DNA from: Auricularia sp. M13
Lineage: Eukaryota; Basidiomycota; Agaricomycetes; Auriculariales; Auriculariaceae
Assembly: GCA_037042915.1 (NCBI GenBank)
Contig: CM073197.1
Span: forward strand, 372,001 to 436,000
DNA: 64,000 nucleotides
Direction of reading: 5' to 3'
The notes below the pieces were generated by a model. The model saw nothing but the letters and a program-made list of their open reading frames with translations. It was not told the DNA's origin and ran no database searches. Within the stretch, counting starts at the first letter, position 1. The number at the start of each line of letters is the position of its first letter. The translations under genes and the position numbers were made by a program. Positions 1 through 8,273 of this stretch are shown here, piece after piece.

Positions 1-6
1 TGAATA

Positions 7-20
7 TGCGCAACCATAGT
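7..20. repeat. Target-site duplication, 3' side of the LINE
   Basis: 14-bp direct repeat tgcgcaaccatagt, identical to 1769-1782. It abuts the (GAT)8 run that forms the element's 3' tail on the minus strand. Confidence 0.85.
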
Positions 21-44
21 GATGATGATGATGATGATGATGAT
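21..44 (-). repeat. (ATC)8 3' tail of the LINE
   Basis: Eight perfect GAT units on the plus strand, (ATC)8 on the element strand, sit directly between the element body and the target-site duplication. Short tandem-repeat tails in place of poly(A) are known for several LINE clades. Confidence 0.8.
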
Positions 45-69
45 GAGATCCAATTTTGAGTAGCTGTGA

Positions 70-84
70 GGCCGCGAAGCGGCC
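70..84 (-). other. GC-rich stem-loop in the LINE 3' UTR
   Basis: The sequence ggccgcgaagcggcc is a perfect 6-bp stem with a 3-base loop. It lies about 25 bases upstream of the 3' tail on the element strand. A 3'-terminal hairpin is the known recognition element for reverse transcriptases of some LINEs; that role here is inferred from position only. Confidence 0.5.
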
Positions 85-341
85 TATGTCGCTACTCCCA
101 GCTGACACTGCAGTAAAATACAGGGGGGGTGGGAAGGAGAACGTGCGGGAAGAGTCATGAACAAAAGGGTGGATACCAAATACTACAGTGCCTGAATGAA
201 AGGTGATAAAGCCGAGGTGCGTAAAATGCTGGGGCGCATGAGGAGTTCTACACCGAAGAGATCACGGCAGAGAGCATGAAAGGTGATACTGAGGGAAGGG
301 TGGGGTTGACGGTGCATTCGTCGAGCAGTCCGGGAGTCGCA

Positions 342-1658
342 TTACTGCGGCTTTTGCTGGAGCTCATGAGTGAGGGCAATATACGCTGAGGAGGCAAAGG
401 CCCGAGCCAGAGCTTCTGCCTTGTGAGGGCAGGAAGCATCGAATGCCTTGTGTTCGCCATGGCAATTGGCGCATCGCACCTTGATGTGCGTGCAGTTGCG
501 CATGGTGGTACAAGACGGCTGTGCAGGACAGGCACAGCCGCTCGTCGCGTGTTCCGACGACGCGCAGCGGCCACAGGCTAGGGGACGAGACGGAGATTGT
601 TTGGCGCACTGTGAGGTTTCGTGGCCGAAGCCTTGGCAACGGAAGCACTGCTGGACGACCGGGGGGTGGACGTAAGCGGGGCAGTACTCGCCGAGAACGC
701 AAAGGCCTTCATGGATGATCGCGCGTGCAGTGTCGACGTCTGAAACAATGAGGACAAGAGATGACCGGGTCGACTTCGCCGCCTTCGTTGTGTGAATCCA
801 GCGGACCGCGTCAAGATGGTCGCGTGAAGCGATAACCGTCGGATTGGTGAGGTGAAGGGCGTCGAGTGCGGCAGGGCTAAGAGGATTGAATTTGGTGTTG
901 ACAAGGTCGACCTGAAGCGAAATTCGTCGCTTGGCCAGCTTAACTCCTGGACCGAGTGCGACAAGCCACTCATCGGCGAACTTGATGAGGGCGGCCTTGT
1001 GCTCGGCGGAGGTGGCGTGGACAAAGAGCTTAGAGCGATCACGCCGCACCGAGTGGGAAGAAGTGCCATGGAGAGCGGGGACGTTTGACTTTCGGAGGGC
1101 AGAGTCAATCGCGGCCTTGATATCACCGAGCGACAGGCGCCGCACGGGGGCATCGGCCGGGACATCTACGAGCGCGACTGTTACACAGAAGGCGGGTTGG
1201 CGGAAATGCGGGCCGGGAGCCGGTGGCACAAAGGAGGCACGAGGCTGGCGTGTGGCGGGTACGATTTGGCCGAGCGCGTCAATGACCTGCGCGTTCTGCG
1301 ACTTAAGGTCTGCAAGCACCGCGGATAGTTGACGGGTCGGCGATGAGAAGAGATCCTCCTCGTCATCCGAATCCAGCGGGTTGTTTGGTGCGCGTGGTAC
1401 CGGCTGGCTCGAGAGAACAGCGTCGAGCACATCAACGCAAGCCTGCATGAGCGGTGACACCTTCTGCCACCACTGCGGCGCTGACTTCCGAGCATCGCAG
1501 CTGGCAATGTGCTGCCGAAGCGCCAAGAGCGCGCTGGGACCGTCGTGAGGTTCCAATCCTTTGTCCTTTGAACGCTTGGTCGCTTTCCGGGTGGCCTTTC
1601 GGCCGTCGGCGACCTGAAGCGGCTCGCCGAACACGTTCTCTGAGCCATGCGAGGACAT
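342..1658 (-). CDS. LINE ORF1 (Gag-like nucleic-acid-binding protein with three zinc knuckles)
   Basis: This is a 438-residue protein typical of ORF1 of fungal and arthropod non-LTR retrotransposons; it would bind element RNA and act as a chaperone in the ribonucleoprotein. The N-terminal ~130 residues are polar and low in complexity. The middle (about 150-330) resembles the RRM-like part of LINE ORF1 proteins. The C-terminal third has three CCHC-type knuckles: CFRCQGFGHETSQC and CGRCASSEHATSGC (both CX2CX4HX4C) and CANCHGEHKAFDASC (CX2CX3HX6C). The frame is uninterrupted. The start is the first in-frame ATG, 110 bases inside the element's 5' end. The stop overlaps an ATG (TAATG at 344-340), the stop-start arrangement used by several LINEs to couple ORF2 translation, but the frame that follows closes after 26 codons. 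Confidence 0.85.
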   Translation of the reverse strand: MSSHGSENVFGEPLQVADGRKATRKATKRSKDKGLEPHDGPSALLALRQHIASCDARKSAPQWWQKVSPLMQACVDVLDAVLSSQPVPRAPNNPLDSDDEEDLFSSPTRQLSAVLADLKSQNAQVIDALGQIVPATRQPRASFVPPAPGPHFRQPAFCVTVALVDVPADAPVRRLSLGDIKAAIDSALRKSNVPALHGTSSHSVRRDRSKLFVHATSAEHKAALIKFADEWLVALGPGVKLAKRRISLQVDLVNTKFNPLSPAALDALHLTNPTVIASRDHLDAVRWIHTTKAAKSTRSSLVLIVSDVDTARAIIHEGLCVLGEYCPAYVHPPVVQQCFRCQGFGHETSQCAKQSPSRPLACGRCASSEHATSGCACPAQPSCTTMRNCTHIKVRCANCHGEHKAFDASCPHKAEALARAFASSAYIALTHELQQKPQ

Positions 1659-1768
1659 TGCAGGCTATAGGGAAGAGCTGGCAAGGAGGATGAGGTGGGA
1701 ACGGTCCCAGGAAGACAGAGAGAAACCACCTCCCGAATAGGAAGGTAGTGGTACAAGACTAAGAGCTT

Positions 1769-1782
1769 TGCGCAACCATAGT
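1769..1782. repeat. Target-site duplication, 5' side of the LINE
   Basis: 14-bp direct repeat identical to 7-20. The bases just outside each copy differ, so the match ends at the expected junctions. The insertion lies about 190 bp upstream of the F-box gene start at 1975. Confidence 0.85.
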
Positions 1783-1974
1783 TCGACTGGGATGCGGTCC
1801 GCCAAGGGAAGCGAAGTCATGGCAAAGATTAGACAGTATCCTCGGCAAGGCCCCGCTGATGCTAGTGGGTCGTAGACGAGGTCGATATGGACGGTTGACA
1901 AGGTTGAACGTTGAACTGGCGCGAGAACCAACTCCGCTTCAAGTTGTCGGTCGCCGGCCCGGAACGCCGTTACC

Positions 1975-3444
1975 ATGCTCAGTACTCTTCCAGTGGAACT
2001 ATGGAGACGCATCTTCCAGTGGATGTCACTCGATGAACTTCTAGTCGCGATGCGAGTCTGCTCTCTCTGGCGGGATGTCGCAGTTAACAGCGACGCATAC
2101 GTGACGGATATCGGGCTCGCTTCGCCAGCGTCTCCTGCTGTCCAACTCTTTCTGCACAGGCTCAGTCAATCGCGGTCGCGGCAGTCGGCTGTACGGATTG
2201 CCATCGATTGCCGGTGGGAGATGCTATCGTCTGTGGTGATGCGTGCCGTCGAAGTACACTTAGCACATATCGTCGAACTAGACTTGCAGTTCCACTCTGC
2301 GGACTTCCCCAACGTCGTTCGTCATCTGCGGCGTCCTGCTCCTCTCTTACGCGTCCTTCGGCTTGACCTGATTGACGAGCATCCGCCATCTACTTTACCG
2401 ACGCTGCCATATGATTTACTTGCTACACAGGCACCGAAACTTCGAGTAATCGCCCTGACAAATTTAGAGCTTCCTCCTGGACCCGTACCTCCTGCTCTTT
2501 CCGGCGTAATACATCTACATATCGGATTCGGTTGCCACCGCCTGGCGCTTCAGCGTCCGCATCCTGTTGCCATAGACTTGTGGCGGGGGTTCGCATCCCT
2601 CAAGGCACTCACTCTCGCTGGCGGGATTGTTTTATCTGCTCCCAGGTATCATGATCCCCGCACCTGGAAAGGCATCGAGCGCTTGCATCTGCAGATCGCC
2701 TTGACATTCCTGCACAATATATTCGAGCGGATGCCATTCCTGGAGAATATGTTAATCATCGAGGTATACCGGCCGTATTGCATGCAGGTGCGGAGCTGCA
2801 TAGCTCATATACCTGGTCCCTTGGATGTCGTCATCCACCGGCAGAACACTCCAACGCAACATAACGAAATCTGTCTCTCAGACAGAAGCAACGGCCGCCT
2901 GCGCATATTCACATCCCCCTGGGCCCAAGGTGCTGTGTTGCCGGGCAGCCTAAGCTTTCCTCAAGAAGCATACGAGGTTCTCTACGATGTCTTCGAAGCA
3001 GGCTCGCGTATCCTCTCTCTTACCATCTCCAACACCCTGTGGACTCAGTTTTCTCTGATGCCGCTACAGTATAGCGATCTCGGCAGCCTCCGCATTGTCC
3101 TCGAGGACAACAGCCGGCTGGCAGGCCCGCACCTCGAGCTTGGCAAGCCGGTCCAGTGCCCCCTTTTGAGCACGTTGATCCTGCGTTGCGACTTCGACAC
3201 TGCATGGCGGCGCTGCGAAGACGTGATAGCCTTCTTCAAGGCGGCGTTGCACATCTCTGACGACGCCGGGCGTCCTCGCTGCAGCCTGGTTCTGGAGAAC
3301 GTTGTGCTAGAAGGGGAAAAGGATGACCTCGGCAAGTATTTCCGCGAGGTTCAGTACTGCGACCCCAACACATGGAGGTATGCGGTCTTTCTTGAATCCT
3401 GTCACACGGACTCATGTTGTGCCAGCTACCCTTCCTACCGCTAG
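1975..3444 (+). CDS. F-box/LRR-like protein
   Basis: A single-exon gene of 489 residues. The first ~40 residues form an F-box (LPVELWRRIFQWMSLDELL, followed by the conserved VCSLWRDVA), which would bind Skp1 of an SCF ubiquitin ligase. The remainder is leucine-rich with irregular LRR-like units (for example LRVLRLDL and LKALTLAGG), the usual arrangement of agaricomycete F-box proteins, where this part is the presumed substrate-binding region. The start is the ATG four residues before the F-box core. It converges with the dienoyl-CoA isomerase gene, whose stop is 108 bp away. The substrate cannot be predicted. A retrotransposon lies just upstream, so its promoter is either internal to 1783-1974 or has been displaced by the insertion. 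Confidence 0.8.
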   Translation: MLSTLPVELWRRIFQWMSLDELLVAMRVCSLWRDVAVNSDAYVTDIGLASPASPAVQLFLHRLSQSRSRQSAVRIAIDCRWEMLSSVVMRAVEVHLAHIVELDLQFHSADFPNVVRHLRRPAPLLRVLRLDLIDEHPPSTLPTLPYDLLATQAPKLRVIALTNLELPPGPVPPALSGVIHLHIGFGCHRLALQRPHPVAIDLWRGFASLKALTLAGGIVLSAPRYHDPRTWKGIERLHLQIALTFLHNIFERMPFLENMLIIEVYRPYCMQVRSCIAHIPGPLDVVIHRQNTPTQHNEICLSDRSNGRLRIFTSPWAQGAVLPGSLSFPQEAYEVLYDVFEAGSRILSLTISNTLWTQFSLMPLQYSDLGSLRIVLEDNSRLAGPHLELGKPVQCPLLSTLILRCDFDTAWRRCEDVIAFFKAALHISDDAGRPRCSLVLENVVLEGEKDDLGKYFREVQYCDPNTWRYAVFLESCHTDSCCASYPSYR

Positions 3445-3552
3445 GAGCGAGGTTCCAAGAATATGTGCGCTGATAGCAATAGCTACGTTTCTCGATTGCT
3501 TTGTTGTTATCGAAGAATTCTACAATGTCGCAAAATGACAGGAGGGAGGTGC

Positions 3553-4771
3553 TTAAAGTTTGGGAAGGGAGCGGTACTTGGGTGGCTGTTTCGATTTAAA
3601 AGCCGCAGCGGCAGCAGGCAGGTCCTAGATCTCCATTTCAGTGGGCGTACTAACTTGACGAGGAAGCGCACCGTTGTTTGAAGCATCAGCTGGTTCCATG
3701 TCGCAGTATAAGACAGATTATCGCGGACACTGCAACAAAATCAATGATTTCGCGCGAAGGATCACACCGGACGCGTACGTGTTATCACGCGCGTGCAGCA
3801 GCAAGTGCTTCGTGCCGACGACAGCGATGGGCGACTTGGATGCGATCGTCTTCGCGAGCTCGACGGCCTTCACGACAACCTCGTTGCGGCTGCCGGGGAT
3901 GACGTGGCTGACGAACCCTATACGCAGCGCCTCGTCCGCGTTGAAGTTGCGGGCGGACAGGGCAAGTTCGCGCGTCATGCTTTCGTTCCCGATGATCTTG
4001 GGGAACCGCGCCAAGGTCCCGATGTCCGCCGCCAGAGCCAGGTCGACTTCCTTTACGTTCGTGCAGTTCAGTACCCGATATAGGAGACGAGACGAAGATA
4101 TACCTTGATGGAAAATACGGCGTCCGCGGCGGCGAAACGGATGTCGCACGCGCAGAGGATGTCGATCGCCAGCCCGAGCGAGGCGCCGTGAGCTGCACCG
4201 ATGACGGGCTGACGGCATTCTTCAATGGCAGATATCGCTGCCTGGAATTGCTGTACACGTGAAACGGGGTGTAAGAGAGATTGTGAAAGTTGAGATGGTA
4301 ACGCACGAAGATGGTCTCGCGAGTTTTCAGACCCAGATCAACAGGGTGCGCCTTCGGATCGTACGTGCCGGCGAGAGCAGCGACTGAATCAAGGGTCACA
4401 TCCAAATACATCCCCATTATCTGAGGAAAACCTACCATCGATTCCCGCAGTGAACAGTTTCGGCAGTGCCGAGGCAAGCACCACAACGCGCACGTCGCCG
4501 TCCTTGTCAATCTTGCGGAACGTGGCGCCCATTTCAAGCCAGAACCTATAGCATTGTTGTGGAAATGTGAGAGCATCGAGGTTCAGCGCTGCTTACGCTT
4601 CGTGAAACGCGTTCACCGGAGGCCTGTAACAGCCGAGGAGTAAGCCTCGCGAATCACGTGCAGAGCACTTCTTGCACAAAAACTGAGTGCGTACCGGTTG
4701 AGCTCCAGCAGGAGAACGTGCGGCACGGGGAAAGACGCCTTAATAAGGTTGCTGCCATATGCTTCGGCCAT
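3553..4771 (-). CDS. Delta(3,5)-delta(2,4)-dienoyl-CoA isomerase, probably peroxisomal
   Basis: This crotonase-fold enzyme moves double bonds during beta-oxidation of unsaturated fatty acids. Eight exons could be assembled: 4771-4695, 4623-4597, 4545-4436, 4383-4307, 4250-4104, 4050-3779, 3729-3672 and 3624-3553, giving 279 residues in one frame. The diagnostic block EVDLALAADIGTLARFPKII is present. The three acidic residues used by the rat enzyme align to D127, E147 and D155. The oxyanion-hole segment is GAAHGASLGLAID. The last exon ends in ...PKL, an acceptable variant of the SKL-type peroxisomal signal (inferred). Without the last two splices the protein would end early and lose this tail. 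It is divergently placed from the membrane-protein gene at 5657. Confidence 0.85.
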
Positions 4772-5656
4772 GGTGAGGATTGCTACGAGTCGACAAGGTA
4801 AGAGGTCAAGCAGCGGATGATCCCGAGAGCGTCTGCGGTTCCGATGACTCGGATCTGGCCGAACGGCTGCTTTCTTGTCCTCTCTCAACAACCGGGATCT
4901 ATGACTGCTTCTAATACCGACTTCATCCCGTTGTGTCTTCTATCAATGTCCTGCGCTGCCCTGCTTCAGAGCTATCCGGAATTGCGCCCGCGCGTCTCGT
5001 CTGCGACTACACTGTGCGATTCACTGTCTAATTGGAACGACTATCTTCCAACAGAGGATGCAAAGGAGACTACTGTCCTGTGGCCGTCAGAAGCTTGCAG
5101 TGCTCTGTTCTTGATCCCTCTTTGCTCTTTACCCGGCAGCCCAGAGTTGACACCTGCATCAATTATACCAGCCTTCAGAATCCCGCTCAGACTTGCAACC
5201 TTTCATCGCGGATTGTGCGCACCGGTCTCGGACAATTCCATCGATGGCCGACACTACTGCCTACTGCCGACTGTCACCCCGCTTTCCCGCGATAGAATGG
5301 CTTCTCTTCGCGTTCACCGAGCTCCCAGATCCCAGACCCCACTTCCTTCCCAGGGTGTGGCGCCACTTGCGGTCCGGTAATTGCAACCGTGACAGACGTT
5401 GTATGATTTGCCGCGCCCGCTGGGCACGGCCTCGTGCTATGCCCAACCACACAGGGAATCTCGCCGAGCAAGCAGAAGTCAACGTTTTATGCACCGATCT
5501 GATTCGACACCATACCTTGATTGTCTTCGCACTGTATTGAATAGTCCGGCTACCCTTGATGCGATCCAGTCGCGGTGTACGTTGTCACCTTTCAGCGGTA
5601 TATAAGACCCGCCATCCCGGCCCCTCATCCGGATTCCCGCTTACACCCGCACCACC
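4772..5656. other. Divergent intergenic region
   Basis: About 885 bases between two divergent genes. The right part holds the TATA box of the gene at 5657. Several open frames cross this stretch, but none has a recognisable domain or convincing splice pattern. Confidence 0.5.
5599..5606 (+). promoter_or_regulatory. TATA box (TATATAAG)
   Basis: Consensus TATATAAG, 51 bases upstream of the ATG at 5657. Confidence 0.6.
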
Positions 5657-7120
5657 ATGCCTTTTCACACCTTCATCAAGATTATCGACGACACCATACA
5701 GTCTACGGGAACGCCGTATGACCAGCTGACTCCGCGCGAGCAGCACACGCGCAATGCCATGTTCCTGATCACTGTGCTTGCCCCCATCGCCGGGGCGTTC
5801 CTTGCGGCCAACTTCGCGCCGAGAAGCGCGAGGGCATCTCCCCACCTCTGCCCCGATGCAGCTCAGGAGCTCAAGAAAAGCCTTGACCTGACGGACGAGG
5901 AGAGAATCAAAGAGCTACAGGGGTTCGAGCTTCATTCGGCTCAGTCCTTTCGTTACAATAAGCTCGTTGCTTTCTGGTTCCTAACTATTGGCCTCTTCGG
6001 CGCGCTCGTGTACGTTCAAAGCGGTCGGACAACGCGGGGTACGTTTGTGCTCGCAGTTATGCATAAGTACGTCACTATTATCGGACAAACTGCCGTCCTT
6101 TCCCGCGTCTAACTGTCATGCAGTCAGGTTGAGGTTCTCCTAAACTGTCTGCTGCTTGGCCTGCCGTACACTAGTAGCGTTAGCGCTGCTATCGTCTACG
6201 GATTCGCCATGTATCCAGTTGTGCTTTTTGCGCCTTCGATGGCGTTGGTTTTCATCGGTGCTGCAGTCGTTGGTGGTGCAAACGACTTCCTCATCGTCCG
6301 TCCCTTCGCAATCGCGGGCTCTCTCACGTGCTCATTTTCCCTGTGCAGGTCTGCCTTCTGACCTACGGGAAGCAATGGCTACTCGCAGCGGGTGCACTGG
6401 CACATGTCGTACGTATTCGTAACGCCTTTGAAGATCCTCTAACGAGCTGTTCAGTTTAGCGCGGTGTCAGTGTTCACGTGTACCATCGACAACTTTGGCG
6501 TCTTACCATATAACCTCTGCATATTCCTAGGAATATGGTATGCACCCCTACATCTTTTCTGCGGGAAAATAATCGATTCTGATCATGCCTGCAGGACGCA
6601 CATCAGCCTGACCGTCTCGGGCATCTTGTATGCCAAGGAACTCCATCGCAAAAACAAGGCCCGCGATGACGATATATCGCCGAGTCTCTCTGACACGCAC
6701 ACGCCCAACAAGCAGAAACACCTTTATCCTGTCCCCCATATTGCGCACACAAAAGAGAACGGATACCACGGGGGAAGCAACGGCACCCACGCGGCGCCGC
6801 TGCTACACACGCGCAGCAGCAGCCATACCGTTGAGAAGAAAAACGGTGTCCGCTCGCGCTCGCCCTCGCCACTGCTAAAAAACTCCAACGAGCAGCACCG
6901 TCGCGGGGAATGCTACGCGCGCAATCCCATGCGGCACGTGCGCGTTCCGGCGAGTTCGCTAATCGCCATGATCGTCGTCTCTCTCATTGGTTCGACTCTC
7001 ATCACCATCGTGCTGGCATATTGGGTGCCGCTGTGGGGAGAGAAGCATGCTCCCCCACCGTCCACGCTCTATTGGGTCTGGAATATGTTTAGCGACAGCA
7101 CGTCGCCCGGCCGTTACTAG
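5657..7120 (+). CDS. Basidiomycete multipass membrane protein of unknown function (paralogue of the gene at 47346-48365)
   Basis: Multi-exon gene. Exon 1 runs from the ATG to about 6064, with an intron to about 6120 (donor gtacgt, acceptor atgcag); later introns lie near 6300-6348, 6410-6455 and 6538-6595. The N-terminus (FIKIIDDTIQSTGTPYDQLT) is followed by several hydrophobic helices including LVAFWFLTIGLFGALVYV, VVLFAPSMALVFIGAAVVGG and LIAMIVVSLIGSTLITIVLA. A polar cytoplasm-like stretch rich in Ser, His and Arg lies between the last two helices (6660-6930). The paralogue at 47-48 kb shares the N-terminal motif, the QVEVLLNCLLLG / QIEVLLDCVLLG block and the first intron position, so the family is real, but I recognise no named domain. 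Transport or signalling roles would be guesses. Confidence 0.7.
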
Positions 7121-7287
7121 ATCTTTGCGAGACCCGAGGTTCAACTTGATGCCAATGCGTCCAAATCAAAGTACGCGATAAGGAAAGCGCATTATCCATG
7201 CGTCTGATTACAATCGAGTTTATACAGCATGCATGTACTTACTGGATGACCTAACTAAACTGTGCGGCATTTCCAATGCTTCATCAC

Positions 7288-7318
7288 TGGATGCCTTCCC
7301 GTACGCTATTCCGCTAAA
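7288..7318 (+). repeat. Inverted repeat, left arm
   Basis: 31 bases beginning tggatgccttcccgtacg, matching the reverse complement of 7920-7950 with one mismatch. Similarity stops at both ends. No clear target-site duplication flanks the pair. Confidence 0.7.
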
Positions 7319-7421
7319 TCTGGGTGCCCTAAACCGACGGAAGAAGTCCTCAGGCAAGGGCATCACGCTTCTTTGATACAAGTCGACGTGCGTAGATCTC
7401 TGACCAGAGGACATTCTGCGT

Positions 7422-7437
7422 GGGGGGGTACCCCCCC
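7422..7437. other. Perfect 16-base palindrome G7-TA-C7
   Basis: Seven G, T, A, seven C, perfectly self-complementary and isolated in unremarkable intergenic sequence. It could form a cruciform or be an assembly-sensitive homopolymer pair; no function can be assigned. Confidence 0.6.
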
Positions 7438-7919
7438 TCATGCAGATTAAGCGTGCTCCCGCAAACCCAGATTGATGAGAACCGCGCTGATTACGGCCGT
7501 AACACCCGACAACGTCTCGGGAGCAAGCTGAATGTCCCAGTCATGCCTCTAGCTCCAAGCCCAAGAGCACTTTTTTGTGCACTTATAAGAGGCCTGAGAG
7601 TGCTGGTGGAGGTTCTGCCTCACCCGCTTACACATTCCTCGCTCTAAGTTACCCAGTGATCATTTGCATCCAGTCTGGTATGCCAGGAGGACTTGTGCTG
7701 ACATTCTGTGCCCTTGCGGCATCGTTGGGTTCGGCATGGTTGGATACAAAGCCATGCACATGCGGGCATTCGGATGCGACACGGACATACCGGGGGATTG
7801 AGAGTTTGAGGTTAGCTGCACCAATCTGCGGCGTCCGTTGATGCAAGTTGTGTTGCGGGTTTGCGGACCCTCCGCTATTTCTCGGATGCATCGTTTTGAT
7901 GGGATTTGGAGCAGACAAG

Positions 7920-7950
7920 TTTAGCGGAATACCGTACGGGAAGGCATCCA
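7920..7950 (-). repeat. Inverted repeat, right arm
   Basis: Reverse-complement partner of 7288-7318. Together they would delimit a 663-bp segment. Read outward, both arms encode FSGI(A/P)YGKAS, so they may instead be two opposed scraps of one coding sequence. Confidence 0.7.
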
Positions 7951-8216
7951 CTCAAACTGACACCCGCGGCCGATCACAAACCCGCATGATCAACCGTGGC
8001 GTGACTCTGAATTCCACGCTGGCAGCCGGCACTCGTATGTACTGCGCGTGAGTCGTGGCACCTGGCTTACCATGCTGTACTTAGTCGAGTGAGTAAGCGA
8101 TGGACCACTGGCATACGGTACAATCGTTATTGACCGGCTTGCCTCCCGCCGAAACACCCGGCAGCTGACTAGGCGGCCTCACGCCACGCGCTGTTGACTC
8201 TGGATAAGAAGGACCG

Positions 8217-8225
8217 TATATAAAG
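8217..8225 (+). promoter_or_regulatory. TATA box (TATATAAAG)
   Basis: Strong TATA consensus, 57 bases before the ATG at 8274. Confidence 0.65.
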
Positions 8226-8273
8226 TGCGCCAGCAGCTTGAAGCGGACATCAGTCCAACGTTCAAGTTGCAGC

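Larger units (their letters stand above)
21..1768 (-). mobile_element. ORF1-only LINE-type (non-LTR) retrotransposon, non-autonomous, with target-site duplication and 3' repeat tail
   Basis: The element reads on the minus strand. It has a 110-base 5' leader (1768-1659), an intact 438-codon ORF1 (1658-342), about 290 bases of 3' sequence with a short GC-rich stem-loop, and a terminal (ATC)8 tail at 44-21. An identical 14-bp direct repeat, tgcgcaaccatagt, lies at 7-20 and 1769-1782, as expected of a target-site duplication made by target-primed reverse transcription. No endonuclease or reverse transcriptase frame is present: only about 320 bases separate the ORF1 stop from the tail. It is therefore a complete insertion but an internally shortened element, comparable in layout to the ORF1-only half-L1 (HAL1) elements of mammals. 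It would need a partner LINE's ORF2 protein to move. The intact ORF1 and exact duplication argue for recent insertion. Confidence 0.85.
7121..8273. other. Intergenic region with an inverted-repeat pair and a perfect G/C palindrome
   Basis: No convincing gene. It holds the 31-bp inverted repeats at 7288-7318 and 7920-7950, the palindrome at 7422-7437 and, at its right end, the TATA box of the monooxygenase gene. Confidence 0.6.

Noticed and set aside
578-1165. A second long minus-strand frame inside the LINE ORF1
   Set aside because: It overlaps ORF1 out of frame, is Ser/Pro/Arg-rich and has no LINE motif; a shadow of a GC-rich coding region.
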